Assembly (NCBI RefSeq): GCF_029626105.1
Contig: NZ_JARUBH010000009.1
Location: 3,906,001 to 3,970,000, forward strand
Length of the DNA stretch: 64,000 nt
Reading direction: 5' to 3'
DNA from: Solwaraspora sp. WMMD792
Lineage (GTDB): Bacteria; Actinomycetota; Actinomycetes; Mycobacteriales; Micromonosporaceae
Under the pieces are notes generated by a model that searched no databases, was not told the DNA's origin, and saw only the letters and a program-made list of their open reading frames with translations. This document shows, in pieces, positions 52,886-62,893 of this stretch (position 1 is the stretch's first letter; each line of letters starts with the position of its first letter). The position numbers and the translations under genes were made by a program.

Positions 52886-53617
52886 TCAGCCGGCGGCGTC
52901 GCCGTTGCCGTTGCCGTTGCCCGGCTGGCCGTCGCCGGTCCTGGCCCCACCAGCGGTACGCGGTGGCGCGTACCGGGGCACGTACTCCTGGCCGGTGAGC
53001 TGCTGGATCTCGCTCATCACCTCGTCGGTGATCCGGCGCATCTCGGAGCGGTCGTCGCCGCGCCCGGTGAAGTCGAGCGGCTTGCCGAACCGGACCGTGA
53101 CCGTGCCCCGGCTCAGCTTCGGCCAGAGCGACCCGATCGGCTGGATCTGCGCGGTGCCGACGAATCCGACCGGGACGACCGGCACCCCGGCGGCCAGCGC
53201 CAGCCGGGCCACCCCGGTCCGGCCCCGGTACAGCCGCCCGTCCGGCGAGCGGGTGCCCTCCGGGAAGACGGCCACCTGCCGGCCGGCCCGCAGCAGCGGG
53301 ATCGCGCCGTCGAAGGCGCTCAGCGCCGCCCGCCCGCCGCCGCGTTCCACCCGGATCGCGCCGAGCCCGGTCACCAGGCCCTTGGTCAGCAGCCCACGGA
53401 ATCCGGTGCCGTCGAAGTACTCGGCCTTGGCCCAGAACGCCACGTGCCGGGGCAGCACCGCGCCGAGGAAGTACTCGTCGGCGACGGACAGGTGGTTCGC
53501 GGCCAGGATCACCCCGCCGGTGGTGGGGACGTTCTCCCGCCCTTCCACCTTGGGTCGCCAGCCCAGCAGCAACGCTGGTCCGACAGTGACTTTGCCGATC
53601 GAATACAGCGGCGGCAC
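52886..53617 (-). CDS. 1-acyl-sn-glycerol-3-phosphate acyltransferase (PlsC)
   Basis: A 243-aa membrane-associated acyltransferase for phospholipid synthesis. Motif I NHLSVADEYF has the catalytic His42 and Asp47; motif III VFPEGTRSPDGRLYRGRTGVARLAL; motif IV VPVVPVGF. The preferred GTG at 53617 has GGAGGATCC directly upstream; a longer frame to 53662 is less likely. A Gly/Asn-rich tail (GQPGNGNGNGDAAG) follows the domain. Downstream of ileS on the same strand. Confidence 0.9.
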   Translation of the reverse strand: MPPLYSIGKVTVGPALLLGWRPKVEGRENVPTTGGVILAANHLSVADEYFLGAVLPRHVAFWAKAEYFDGTGFRGLLTKGLVTGLGAIRVERGGGRAALSAFDGAIPLLRAGRQVAVFPEGTRSPDGRLYRGRTGVARLALAAGVPVVPVGFVGTAQIQPIGSLWPKLSRGTVTVRFGKPLDFTGRGDDRSEMRRITDEVMSEIQQLTGQEYVPRYAPPRTAGGARTGDGQPGNGNGNGDAAG

Positions 53618-53691
53618 GGATCCTCCGGCGACGGGACAGGCATGGGTGGGTCGGACAGACACCGTAGCGGACGGGATCCCGCCCGGACCGG

Positions 53692-56600
53692 TCAGACCCG
53701 CTGCACCCGCACCGACACCGGCTCACCGTCGCCCACCTCACCGGCGAATCCCCCCGCCGGACCGGCGGCCGACGCCCCGGACGGGTCGAACGTCACCTCG
53801 TCGGCGAGCACCTCACCGGCGACGAAGTCCTGGTACGCCCGTACCGCCGCCGCCACCTCGGCACCAGCCGCCACCGTGACCCGGACCCGGTCGGTGATCC
53901 GCAGATCCGCCTCCCGCCGGGCCTGCTGGATCACCCGGACCAGGTCCCGGGCCAGCCCTTCGGCGGCCAGCTCCGGCGTGACGGTGGTGTCCAGCACCAC
54001 CACCCCCTGCCCGGCCGGCAACGGTGCGGAATGCTCCGGGTCGGCGGCGACCAGCTTCAACTCGTACTCCCCGTCGGCCAGCCGGACCCCGGCGGCGACC
54101 GGCGCACCGTCGTCGCCCAGCGCCCAGTCGCCGGACTTCACCGCCCGGATCACCGCCTGCACCTGGCCACCGACCCGGGGGCCGAGCACCCGGGGCACCA
54201 CGGTCAGCACCTGCTGGCAGTGGTCGGCGACCGCGTCGGTGAACTCCACCGACTTGACGTTGACCTCGTCGGCGACCAGGTCGGCGAACGGCCGCAGCCG
54301 CGGCGCGGCGGCGCTGGCCACGGTCAGCGCCGGCAGCGGCAGCCGGACCCGCAGATTGCGGGCCTTGCGCAGCGACAGCCCGGCCGAGCAGACCTCCCGG
54401 ACCGCGTCCATCGACGCGACCAGGTCGTGGTCGGCGGGGAACTCGCCAGCGGCCGGCCAGTCGGTCAGGTGCACCGACCGGTCACCGGTCAGCCCGCGCC
54501 AGATCTCCTCGCTGGTCAACGGCGCCAACGGCGCCACCACCCGGGTGAGCGTCTCCAGCACCGTGTACAGCGTGTCGAACGCGTCGGTGTCACCGGACCA
54601 GAACCGGTCCCGGGACCGGCGGACGTACCAGTTGGTCAACGCGTCGAGATAGGTGCGCACACTGGCGCAGGCACCGGAGACGTCGTAGCCGTCCATCTGC
54701 CGGGTGGCCTCGTCGACCAGTTCACCGGTCTTGGCCAGCACGTACCGGTCGAGCAGGTGGGTGCTGTCGGTACGCCGGGTCGCGGTGTAGCCCTCCGCGT
54801 TGGCGTACAACGCGAAGAAGTACCAGACGTTCCACAGCGGCAGCAGCACCTGCCGGACGGCGTCGCGGACGCCGCTCTCCACCACCGCCATGTCGCCGCC
54901 GCGCAGCACCGGCGAGGCCATCAGCATCCAGCGCATCGCGTCCGAGCCGTAGGTGTCGAACACCTCGTACACGTCCGGGTAGTTGCGCAGGCTCTTGCTC
55001 ATCTTGCGCCCGTCGGCGCCGAGCAGGATGCCGTGGCTGACGCAGTTGCGGAACGCCGGCCGGTCGAACAGCGCGGTGGCCAGCACGTGCATGGTGTAGA
55101 ACCAGCCCCGGGTCTGCCCGATGTACTCGACGATGAAGTCGCCCGGGTAGTGGTGCTCGAACCACTCCCGGTTCTCGAACGGGTAGTGCACCTGGGCGAA
55201 CGGCATCGACCCGGACTCGAACCAGCAGTCCAGCACCTCCGGCACCCGGCGCATCGTGGACCGTCCGGTCGGGTCGTCCGGGTTGGGCCGGGTCAGCTCG
55301 TCGATGCCGGGCCGGTGCAGGTCGGCCGGGCGTACGCCGAAGTCGCGTTCCAGCTCGTCGAGCGAGCCGTACACGTCGACCCGCGGGTAGGCCGGGTCGT
55401 CCGAGCGCCAGACCGGGATCGGCGAGCCCCAGAACCGGTTCCGGCTGATCGACCAGTCCCGCGCTCCAGCCAGCCACTTGCCGAACGAGCCGTCCTTGAC
55501 GTGCGCCGGCGTCCAGGAGATCTGCTGGTTCAGCTCCACCATCCGGTCCCGGAAGGTCGACACGGCCACGAACCACGACGACACCGCCTTGTAGACCAGC
55601 GGCGTGTCACAGCGCCAGCAGTGCGGGTACGAGTGGGTGTAGGTGTCGTGGCGCAGCAGCAGACCCCGGTCGCGCAGCTCACGGATGATCGGCTTGTTGG
55701 TGTCGAACACCTGCTCCCCCGCGTACGGCGGGACCAGGGCGGTGAACCGGGTGTGGTCGTCGACGGTGACGATCGTCGGGATGCCGGCGGCGTTGCAGGT
55801 GTTCTGGTCGTCCTCACCGAACGCCGGGGCCATGTGCACCACCCCGGTGCCGTCCTCGGTGGTGACGAAGTCGGCGCCGAGGACCTGGTACGCGTTCGGG
55901 CCGGCCCGGTCGACCAGGTAGTCGAACAGCGGGGTGTAGCGGCGTCCGACCAGGTCGGCGCCGCAGACCGTGCCGACCCGCTCGAACCCGTCCAGTTCCT
56001 TGGCGTACGCCTCGAGGCGGGCCGCCCCCAGCAGGTACCGCTGCCCGTCGCGCCGCAGTACCGCGTACTCGATGTCCGGGCCGACGGCGAGGGCCAGGTT
56101 CGACGGCAGCGTCCACGGCGTGGTGGTCCACACCCCGATCCGTTCCGTCTCGCCACCGGGCTGCGCCGGCGCCAGCTCGAACCAGACGGTGACGGTCGGG
56201 TCCTGCCGGTCCCGGTATACGTCGTCCATCCGGGTCTCGGTGTTGCTCAGCGGCGTCTCGCAGCGCCAGCAGTAGGCCAGCACCCGGAAGCCCTCGTAGA
56301 CCAGCCCCTTGTCGTACAGGGCCTTGAAGGCCCACATGACGCTCTCCATGTAGTCCAGGTCGAGCGTCTTGTAGTCGTTGACGAAGTCGACCCAGCGGGC
56401 CTGCCGGGTGACGTAGCGCTCCCAGTCCTGGGTGTAGGTCAGCACCGAGCTGCGGCAGACGTCGTTGAAGCGCTCCATGCCCAACTCGACGATCTCCGCC
56501 TTGGTGGAGATGCCGAGCTGACGTTCGGCTTCGACCTCGGCGGGCAGGCCGTGGCAGTCCCAGCCGAAGCGGCGCTCGACCCGCCGGCCGCGCATCGTCT

Positions 56601-56850
56601 GGTAGCGCGGCACCACGTCCTTGACGTAGCCGGTGAACAGGTGGCCGTAGTGCGGCAGGCCGTTGGCGAACGGCGGGCCGTCGTAGAAGACGTACTCGTT
56701 GGCGCCGTCCGGACCCGGGTCGCGCTGGTCGACGCTGGCTTCGAAGGTCTTGTCCGCCGTCCAGTAGTCCAGGACGCGGCGCTCCACCTCGGGCAGGTCC
56801 GGACTGGCCGGCACGCCGGTCGCGGCGGGGTCGGTCATCGGGTACGCCAT
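53692..56850 (-). CDS. ileS: Isoleucyl-tRNA synthetase
   Basis: A 1052-aa class I tRNA synthetase. GLPHYGHL (HIGH, 67-70) near the N-terminus, a CP1 editing insertion (about 190-400), [26 protein letters not shown] (about 617), and a long C-terminal anticodon/zinc-less tail, the eukaryote-like type seen in many actinobacteria (associated with lower mupirocin sensitivity in other bacteria; inference here). A T-box leader precedes it. Confidence 0.97.
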   Translation of the reverse strand: MAYPMTDPAATGVPASPDLPEVERRVLDYWTADKTFEASVDQRDPGPDGANEYVFYDGPPFANGLPHYGHLFTGYVKDVVPRYQTMRGRRVERRFGWDCHGLPAEVEAERQLGISTKAEIVELGMERFNDVCRSSVLTYTQDWERYVTRQARWVDFVNDYKTLDLDYMESVMWAFKALYDKGLVYEGFRVLAYCWRCETPLSNTETRMDDVYRDRQDPTVTVWFELAPAQPGGETERIGVWTTTPWTLPSNLALAVGPDIEYAVLRRDGQRYLLGAARLEAYAKELDGFERVGTVCGADLVGRRYTPLFDYLVDRAGPNAYQVLGADFVTTEDGTGVVHMAPAFGEDDQNTCNAAGIPTIVTVDDHTRFTALVPPYAGEQVFDTNKPIIRELRDRGLLLRHDTYTHSYPHCWRCDTPLVYKAVSSWFVAVSTFRDRMVELNQQISWTPAHVKDGSFGKWLAGARDWSISRNRFWGSPIPVWRSDDPAYPRVDVYGSLDELERDFGVRPADLHRPGIDELTRPNPDDPTGRSTMRRVPEVLDCWFESGSMPFAQVHYPFENREWFEHHYPGDFIVEYIGQTRGWFYTMHVLATALFDRPAFRNCVSHGILLGADGRKMSKSLRNYPDVYEVFDTYGSDAMRWMLMASPVLRGGDMAVVESGVRDAVRQVLLPLWNVWYFFALYANAEGYTATRRTDSTHLLDRYVLAKTGELVDEATRQMDGYDVSGACASVRTYLDALTNWYVRRSRDRFWSGDTDAFDTLYTVLETLTRVVAPLAPLTSEEIWRGLTGDRSVHLTDWPAAGEFPADHDLVASMDAVREVCSAGLSLRKARNLRVRLPLPALTVASAAAPRLRPFADLVADEVNVKSVEFTDAVADHCQQVLTVVPRVLGPRVGGQVQAVIRAVKSGDWALGDDGAPVAAGVRLADGEYELKLVAADPEHSAPLPAGQGVVVLDTTVTPELAAEGLARDLVRVIQQARREADLRITDRVRVTVAAGAEVAAAVRAYQDFVAGEVLADEVTFDPSGASAAGPAGGFAGEVGDGEPVSVRVQRV

Positions 56851-56869
56851 GGTGGTGCCCTCTCCTCGC

Positions 56870-57110
56870 GCAGCTCACTGTCTCGTGGTCTGCGAGGACG
56901 AACCCGCCGGGCGGTCGCCGGCTGCTGCCGGACGTCGCCACGGTGGGCCGCGGTACCACCTCGCTTGGCGGTCGCCGAGGTGCGCGACCGCCCGCTCATC
57001 GGCCGGCTGTGACGGGCCGGACCCGTCCGGTTCTACTGGGGCCGCCGCTGTCGGGCAGTGGTGGCCGGTTCTTCCGGAGGCTCACCGGTGATGGCCGGGT
57101 CGTCGCCTTT
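56870..57110 (-). promoter_or_regulatory. T-box riboswitch (isoleucine) for ileS
   Basis: On the minus strand, AGGTGGTACCGCGG (56961-56948) is the conserved T-box sequence that binds the uncharged tRNA acceptor end. Upstream, GGCGGTCGC and GCGACCGCC (56967-56992) form a perfect 9-bp stem III. Further upstream, GGCCATCACCGG contains an isoleucine codon ATC (57092-57090) followed by GAGCCTCCGGAAGAACCGG, matching a specifier loop. Downstream there is no U-run terminator, and the ileS ribosome site (GAGGAGAGGG) can be sequestered, so control is probably translational, as in other actinobacterial ileS leaders. Exact boundaries are approximate. Confidence 0.9.
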
Positions 57111-57178
57111 GGGTTGCCTTCGGATTCGAGCGTATCCCACCCGTCGAGCCGGTTTCCGTCCGCCCGCCACTTCCGAAC

Positions 57179-58816
57179 TCAGCCGGCGGGTGGGGCCGGC
57201 AGGGTGGTCGACCAGAGCGAACGGCCGTCCCGGTCGCGCAGATGCACGGTGAACGCCCGGGACCCGCCGTCGACGAACACCTCGCCATAGTGCTGGAAAC
57301 CTTCGGCCGGCGACGTGTTGGCCCGCGGCGGGGCGTTGACGAACACCGCCTCCGGGCCGAACGTACCGTCGAGGGTGTTCGGGCCGAACGCCCCGGCGTG
57401 CGCCGGGCCGGAGACGAACTCCCAGAACGGGGTGAAGTCGGCCACCGAGGCCCGCGCCGGGTCGTAGTGATGGGCGGCGGTGTAGTGCACGTCGGCGGTG
57501 AGGAAGACGATGCCGGTGACGCCGGCCCGGTGCGCCGCGCCGAGGATCTCGGCGAACTCCAGCTCCCGCCCGGCCGGTGCGCCGCCGTCGCCCTGGGCGA
57601 TCCCTTCCTGGGCCCCGCCACCGTCCGGCACGATCAGCCCGAGCGGCAGGTCGTTGGCGATCACCTTCCAGGTGGCCGTCGACCGGGTGAGCTCGCGGAT
57701 CAGCCACTGCCGTTGCTGGGTGCCGAGCAGGCCACGATGCGGGTCGGCGTACGTGTTGCCGTCGTTGGGGTCCTTGTAGGTGCGCATGTCGAGGACGAAC
57801 ACGTCCAGCAGCGGCCCGTAGCGGACCACCCGGTACAGCGGCCCGTCGTCCGGGGTCGGCAGCCACTCGTGGAACGCCTGCCGGGACCGTGCCGCCAGCA
57901 CGTCGACCCGGGTCTCGGTGTAACGCGGGTCGGTGAGGATCTCGCCCGGATACCAGTTGTTGGTCACCTCGTGGTCGTCCCACTGGTTGAGTTGCGGCAC
58001 CTCGGCGGCGAACGCCCGCAGCTGCGCGTCGAGCAGGTTGTAGGCGAACTGGCCACGGAACTCGGTGAGCGTCTCGGCGACCTTGGACTTCTCCGGGGTC
58101 ACCAGGTTGCGCCACACCCGCCCGTCCGGCAGCGTCACCGTCTCGGCGAGCGGGTTGTCGGCGTACACGGTGTCGCCGCTGCACAAAAAGAAGTCCGGCC
58201 GGCCACGCCGCATCGCCTCGAAGATCCGCATCCCGCCGAAGTCGTCGCTGATCCCCCAGCCCTGACCGGCGATGTCCCCGGTCCAGACGAACCGCACGTC
58301 GTCGACCCGCCCGCCGGGACCGCCGCCCGGCCGGCCCCGGTGGTGTCCGTGGTAGCCACCGGCGCGGGGTGCGGTGCGCAGCGAACCGGTCAGCGGTTCG
58401 CTGACCAGGCCGGGACGGTGCAGGCTCTCCACCCGCACCCGGTAGTGCAGCCGCTCGCCGGCGGGCAGGCCCCGCAGCTGCACCTTGCCGGTGAAGTCGC
58501 CCCGGCCGTCGAGCACCGGGCCGCGTACCCGTCGGGCGTCGCGCAGGTCGGGCCGGCGGCCGACCTCGACAATCAGCCGGCCGACCCGGTCGGCGCGGGT
58601 CCAGACGACGGCCTCGCCGGGGCCGACCACGCCGCTCTGCACGCCGTGGGTGAGCACCGGCCGGCCGGTGGGGTGCCAGGCCGGTGTGATGGGCCGGCCG
58701 GACGCGACGTCCGCGCCGGCGGCCGCACCGGCTCCGCCGAGCAGCGCGCCGCCGGCGAGCCCGGCACCGCCGGCCAGTCCGGCCCGCAGCAGGGTACGGC
58801 GGTCGAATGGGTTCAT
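57179..58816 (-). CDS. phoD: PhoD-family alkaline phosphatase/phosphodiesterase
   Basis: A 545-aa exported metallophosphoesterase. Twin-arginine signal (FDRRTLLRAGLAGGAGLAGG, residues 4-24). An N-terminal PhoD_N beta domain (about 45-150) precedes the catalytic domain with FVWTGDIAGQGWGI, FLCSGDTVYADNP, WDDHEVTNNWYPGE, and VFLTADVHYTAAHHYDP, giving the Fe/Ca ligands of this family. It releases phosphate from phosphodiesters or monoesters outside the cell, typically under phosphate limitation, though no PHO box was identified here. Single gene between ndk and the ileS leader. Confidence 0.93.
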   Translation of the reverse strand: MNPFDRRTLLRAGLAGGAGLAGGALLGGAGAAAGADVASGRPITPAWHPTGRPVLTHGVQSGVVGPGEAVVWTRADRVGRLIVEVGRRPDLRDARRVRGPVLDGRGDFTGKVQLRGLPAGERLHYRVRVESLHRPGLVSEPLTGSLRTAPRAGGYHGHHRGRPGGGPGGRVDDVRFVWTGDIAGQGWGISDDFGGMRIFEAMRRGRPDFFLCSGDTVYADNPLAETVTLPDGRVWRNLVTPEKSKVAETLTEFRGQFAYNLLDAQLRAFAAEVPQLNQWDDHEVTNNWYPGEILTDPRYTETRVDVLAARSRQAFHEWLPTPDDGPLYRVVRYGPLLDVFVLDMRTYKDPNDGNTYADPHRGLLGTQQRQWLIRELTRSTATWKVIANDLPLGLIVPDGGGAQEGIAQGDGGAPAGRELEFAEILGAAHRAGVTGIVFLTADVHYTAAHHYDPARASVADFTPFWEFVSGPAHAGAFGPNTLDGTFGPEAVFVNAPPRANTSPAEGFQHYGEVFVDGGSRAFTVHLRDRDGRSLWSTTLPAPPAG

Positions 58817-58941
58817 CGAAATCCTCCCGGGAAGGCACGTCAGGCGTTCCCAAGAGGTCTATCGATGGAATGTGGCGAGATCCACCGGATCAGGTGACCA
58901 GCACACGAACCGGCCGATAACCCGCGGCTGATCGACCGGGA

Positions 58942-59367
58942 TCAGCCCAGGTCGGGGAACCAGAGCTTGATCTCGCGGGCCGCGCTCTCCGGGGAGTCCG
59001 AGGCGTGCACCAGGTTCTCCCGGTTGGACAGCGCCAGGTCGCCGCGAATGGTGCCGGCTGCCGCCTTGCGTCCGTCGGTGGTGCCGATCAGCGCACGCAC
59101 CACCTCGATCGCCTGGTCACCGGCGAGCACCAGGGCGACCAGCGGCCCGCTGGTCATGAACTCCTTCAGCGGCGGGTAGAACGGCTTGTCCACATGGTCG
59201 GCGTAGTGCGCGCCGGCCAGCTCCTCGTCCATCCGGCGCGACTGCAGGGTGACCAGGTGCAGTCCCTTACGCTCGAACCGGCCGAGGATCTCGCCGACCA
59301 AGCCGCGCCGGACCGCGTCCGGCTTGATCAACACGAGGGTACGTTCGACATCGGTGGGGCTGGACAC
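58942..59367 (-). CDS. ndk: Nucleoside diphosphate kinase
   Basis: A 141-aa enzyme that equalises NTP pools. [20 protein letters not shown] at the start; active-site His121 in [17 protein letters not shown]; family loop [24 protein letters not shown] 59367 preceded by AAGGAG. Close to folC-valS in gene order as usual. The divergent region to the VOC fusion gene (59368-59579) contains CGCTCCCCTGCGGAGCG, a small hairpin of unknown role. Confidence 0.97.
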   Translation of the reverse strand: MSSPTDVERTLVLIKPDAVRRGLVGEILGRFERKGLHLVTLQSRRMDEELAGAHYADHVDKPFYPPLKEFMTSGPLVALVLAGDQAIEVVRALIGTTDGRKAAAGTIRGDLALSNRENLVHASDSPESAAREIKLWFPDLG

Positions 59368-59579
59368 ACTGGCTCCTTATCGACGGACCGGCACCGCTCC
59401 CCTGCGGAGCGATCCGGTACGGACTGGCGCTGCCAGCCTAGTGGGTCCACGCCGCCCCGCGCGTCATGATGGAGGGCCAGGGGACGGACGAGGACCGGCG
59501 GCTACCGACGCCACCGGTCGCGGCTCTTCCATCCTCGCCGGGCCCGGCCTAGCCTGGCCTTGACGCAGGGAGGTCTACT

Positions 59580-61121
59580 GTGGCGAACGGCCATCGATCG
59601 GTTTCCACCGCCCGCAAGCTCATCGCGACGGTGCTGGGCACTTTCGCCACGTTCATCATCCTCTTCGGCGCCGGCATGACCAGCTGGGCCATCGCCGCGC
59701 TGGGCGTGGCACTGCTGGTGCTCGCGGTCAGCCTGGTGCTGATCACCGCGTTCCCCGGTACCGAGCGCGCCTGGGTGGCCGGTATCGCCCACGTCCGCAG
59801 CGTTTCCGAGCCACCGGCCTCCTCCACCTACGGCCGCTGCGAACTGCAGATTCTGGTTGACGCGCCGGGCGTACCGCCCCGGTCGGTCAAGGTCCGCGAC
59901 CCCCGGGTGCCGGTGGCGAAGTGGCCCGACCCTGGCGCCACGCTGCCGATCATGGTCGCCATCGACGACCAACGCCACGTACGGATCATCTGGGACGACG
60001 TGCTGACCCACGCTGAAGCCGCTGCGGAGCGGGCCGACCTGCCGCCGGAGTTCGACGAGCCCGACTTCAGCACCCTCGACGACGACCTGCTCGACGTGGA
60101 TGAGGAGCCGCCGTGGGCGCGGCGACGCTCCGACGACCTGTTCCTCGACCCGGACACCGCCCAGACCGCCGATCTCGGCGCGGGGCTGCGCGACGACGAT
60201 CTGGCCGAGCCCGCCGGTCCGGCCGACGATCCGCGTCAGCGCCGACGCGACCCGGCGGAAAATCCCCGGCCGGACTTCGCCACCCCGGGATTCGACCCCG
60301 ACATCGAACAGTCCGAGCCGGCGGATCCGGGCCGGGTCGACGCCCCCGGCAAGGTCGACGACCCCGTCGTGGTGAGCCAGTCACCGGGAGGCCACAAGGT
60401 GGTGGACGGCACCGTGGTGGACCCGCAGCCGGTGCCGCTGCCGCGCCGTGCCCGGCCACGGCCGTACTCCCCACCCGCCGAGCCGGAGGCCGGCACGGTC
60501 ACCGCCGGAGCGGACCGGGGCCGGGCCGCCGCCGAGGCCCGCGCCGAGTCGCCGACCGCCACCGGGACGGCGCTGGCCGACCAGCCCGACCAGGACGCAG
60601 ACGACCCCGACGGCGGGTCGGTGACCGACCCGGACGGCCCGCTCGCCGACCTGGCCGCCGCCGGCCCGGTGACCGGCCCCGACACCCTGGCCGACGAACC
60701 GGGCGACGACCACGGGCCGATCCACGGCGTCGGGCTGACCCTGCTCGTCGCGGACCTCGACCGGTCGGTCGGGTTCTACCGCGACATGCTCGGCTTCTTC
60801 GAGATCGACGGCGGGGACGGCAACGCGGTGCTCGCCTCCGGGCAGACCCGTCTGGTGCTGCGGTCGGTGCCCGAGGTCGCCCCGGTCAACCGTCGGCTCA
60901 TGCACCTCAACCTCGAAGTCGACGGCCTGCAACGGATGCACGACGAACTCAAGGCCAAAGGGGTGCGGTTCACCTACGCGCCCCGGGCGGTCAACCGTGG
61001 TGCCCGGCTGGAGCTGTGGGCGGCTGCTTTCCGCGACCCGGACGGCCACGGTATCGCCATCATCGAGTGGCGTGATCGTGACCAGCCGACGTCCGACGCC
61101 GACACCGACGCAGCACAGTGA
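59580..61121 (+). CDS. Membrane-anchored VOC-domain fusion protein (513 aa)
   Basis: Two hydrophobic spans near the N-terminus (LIATVLGTFATFIILFGAGM and WAIAALGVALLVLAVSLVLI), a soluble beta-rich domain (about 68-140), a long acidic/Pro-rich disordered linker (about 150-370), and a C-terminal VOC/glyoxalase domain (GPIHGVGLTLLVADLDRSVGFYRDMLGFFEIDGGDGNAVLASGQTRLVL ... DPDGHGIAIIEW, about 380-500). Candidate metal ligands are His in IHGVGL and MHLNLEVD, with Glu in IIEW. A VOC domain tethered to the membrane is an unusual combination; substrate unknown. GTG start with GGGAGGT. Confidence 0.85.
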   Translation: MANGHRSVSTARKLIATVLGTFATFIILFGAGMTSWAIAALGVALLVLAVSLVLITAFPGTERAWVAGIAHVRSVSEPPASSTYGRCELQILVDAPGVPPRSVKVRDPRVPVAKWPDPGATLPIMVAIDDQRHVRIIWDDVLTHAEAAAERADLPPEFDEPDFSTLDDDLLDVDEEPPWARRRSDDLFLDPDTAQTADLGAGLRDDDLAEPAGPADDPRQRRRDPAENPRPDFATPGFDPDIEQSEPADPGRVDAPGKVDDPVVVSQSPGGHKVVDGTVVDPQPVPLPRRARPRPYSPPAEPEAGTVTAGADRGRAAAEARAESPTATGTALADQPDQDADDPDGGSVTDPDGPLADLAAAGPVTGPDTLADEPGDDHGPIHGVGLTLLVADLDRSVGFYRDMLGFFEIDGGDGNAVLASGQTRLVLRSVPEVAPVNRRLMHLNLEVDGLQRMHDELKAKGVRFTYAPRAVNRGARLELWAAAFRDPDGHGIAIIEWRDRDQPTSDADTDAAQ

Positions 61122-61124
61122 TCG

Positions 61125-61523
61125 TCAGCTGAGAATGACCCGCCGGACGTGCCACACGTACGCCCAGACGACGCCGAACAGCACCCCCACCACCAGCAGT
61201 GACCAGTGCAGCAGGCCGGCGAGCAGGACCAGCCCTTGCAGCACCGTGCCGGCGTACCAGGCCCAGCCGCGCCGCAGCAGGCCGGCGAGCAGCACCGCGC
61301 CGACGGCGAGGACTGCGCTGGCCACCATCGCCGCCGGGCCGGAGCCGTCGCCCAGCATCCGGATCGGCTGGATCGCGAGCACCAGTACCAACGCTTCCAG
61401 GCCGAGGGTCGCCGCGCCGAGCCCGCGCGCGGCGGCCGGCGGGTTGCGCAACCCGGACCGACGCGGCGGCGGTCCGGCCGGGTCGTCGGTTGTTGGGTCG
61501 TCGGTCACCGGGTCGGCGCTCAC
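61125..61523 (-). CDS. DUF4233 membrane protein
   Basis: A 132-aa protein with four likely spans: LGAATLGLEALVLVLAIQPI, AAMVASAVLAVGAVLLAG, WAWYAGTVLQGLVLLAGLL and SLLVVGVLFGVVWAYVWHV. This family sits after folC in actinobacteria. The GTG start overlaps the folC stop (GTGA), so the two are coupled. Function unknown. Confidence 0.92.
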   Translation of the reverse strand: MSADPVTDDPTTDDPAGPPPRRSGLRNPPAAARGLGAATLGLEALVLVLAIQPIRMLGDGSGPAAMVASAVLAVGAVLLAGLLRRGWAWYAGTVLQGLVLLAGLLHWSLLVVGVLFGVVWAYVWHVRRVILS

Positions 61524-62893
61524 CGGGTCAGCAGCCGGCGTGCGTCGGCCACCGTCACCACCGATCCGGTGATCAGAACCCCCACCCCGCTGAGCTCCCC
61601 GTCGAGGTCAGCCTCGGCCAGCTCAACCGCCGCCTCGATCGCGTCCGGCATCTGCTGGGTCACCCGTACCCGGTCCACGCCGAACGCCTCGACCGCGAGA
61701 CCGGCCAACTGACCGACCGGCATCGCCCGCGGCGACGTGTTGCCGGTCACCACCAGTGCGTCCGCCACCGGCTCCAGCAGATCCAGCAGCGCCTCGGCGT
61801 CCTTGTCGGCCAGCACGGCGAGTACCACCACGAGCCGCCGGAACGCGAACTCCTCCTGCACGGCGGTGACCGTGGCCGCCATCCCGTGCGGATTGTGGGC
61901 ACCGTCGAGCAGGATCGTCGGCGCGCTGCGTACCCGCTCCAGCCGGCCCGGTGACGACACCCCGGCGAAGCCCTGCCGGACCGGCTCGGCGTCCAACGTC
62001 CGACCCGGGCCGGCACCGAGGAACGCCTCCACCGCCGCCAGCGCCAACGCCGCGTTCTGCGCCTGATGCGCCCCGTGCAGCGGCAGAAACACCTCGTCGT
62101 AGCGGCCGCCGAGCCCCTGCAACGTGAGCATCTGCCCGCCGACCGCGACCGCGCGGTGGACCACGCCGAACTCGCCGCCCTCCCGGGCGATGGTGGCCCC
62201 CACCTCGGCGCACCGGTCCAGGATCGGCCCGGCCGCCTCCTCCGGCTGCACCGCGGTGACCACCGTCGACCCGGCGTGCACGATGCCGGCCTTGGCCCAG
62301 GCGATGTCGGTGAGGGTGTCGCCCAGCCACTCGGTGTGATCCAGACCGATCGGCGTGATCACGCAGACACCGGCGGACAACACGTTGGTGGCGTCCTCGG
62401 CACCACCCAGCCCGACCTCCACCACCGCCACGTCGACCGGGGCGTCGGCGAACGTCGCGAACGCCAACGCGGTCGTCATGTCGAAGTACGTCAACGGCTC
62501 CGCGGCCTGCTTGTCGACCAGCTCGGCCAACGGCGCGACCTCCCGGTACACGGCGGCGAACCGCTCCTCGCTGACCGGCTCACCGTCCAGGCTGATCCGC
62601 TCCCGCACCGTCTCCAGATGCGGGCTGGTGTAGCGGCCGGTGTGCAGCCCGAAGGCCCGCAGCAGCGAGTCGATCATCCGGGCGGTCGAGGTTTTGCCGT
62701 TGGTCCCGGTCAGATGGATCGACGGGTACGCCCGCTGCGGACTACCCAGCAGGTCCAGCAGCTGGCCGATCCGGTCCAGGTCGAACACCATCCGGGTGAA
62801 GCCCCGGTCGGCGAGCTCCTGCTCGACCCGCGCGAACTCGCCACCCGGCCGCTGCTTGGCACCGCCGGTGGCCCCCGGGCGACGTACCGTCAC
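61520..62893 (-). CDS. folC: Folylpolyglutamate/dihydrofolate synthase
   Basis: A 457-aa Mur-ligase-fold enzyme adding glutamate to folates. ATP loop GTNGKTS at 63-69, then YTSPHLETVRERISLDGEPV, FDMTTALAFATF, VEVGLGGAEDATNVL and DGAHNPHGMAAT. GTG start overlapping the valS stop (GTGA). The valS-folC-DUF4233 set is a standard actinobacterial unit. Confidence 0.96.
   Translation of the reverse strand: MTVRRPGATGGAKQRPGGEFARVEQELADRGFTRMVFDLDRIGQLLDLLGSPQRAYPSIHLTGTNGKTSTARMIDSLLRAFGLHTGRYTSPHLETVRERISLDGEPVSEERFAAVYREVAPLAELVDKQAAEPLTYFDMTTALAFATFADAPVDVAVVEVGLGGAEDATNVLSAGVCVITPIGLDHTEWLGDTLTDIAWAKAGIVHAGSTVVTAVQPEEAAGPILDRCAEVGATIAREGGEFGVVHRAVAVGGQMLTLQGLGGRYDEVFLPLHGAHQAQNAALALAAVEAFLGAGPGRTLDAEPVRQGFAGVSSPGRLERVRSAPTILLDGAHNPHGMAATVTAVQEEFAFRRLVVVLAVLADKDAEALLDLLEPVADALVVTGNTSPRAMPVGQLAGLAVEAFGVDRVRVTQQMPDAIEAAVELAEADLDGELSGVGVLITGSVVTVADARRLLTR

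Noticed and set aside
54031-57012. 993-aa plus-strand frame opposite ileS
   Set aside because: Shadow frame of ileS; no start signals or domains, and it runs through the T-box leader.
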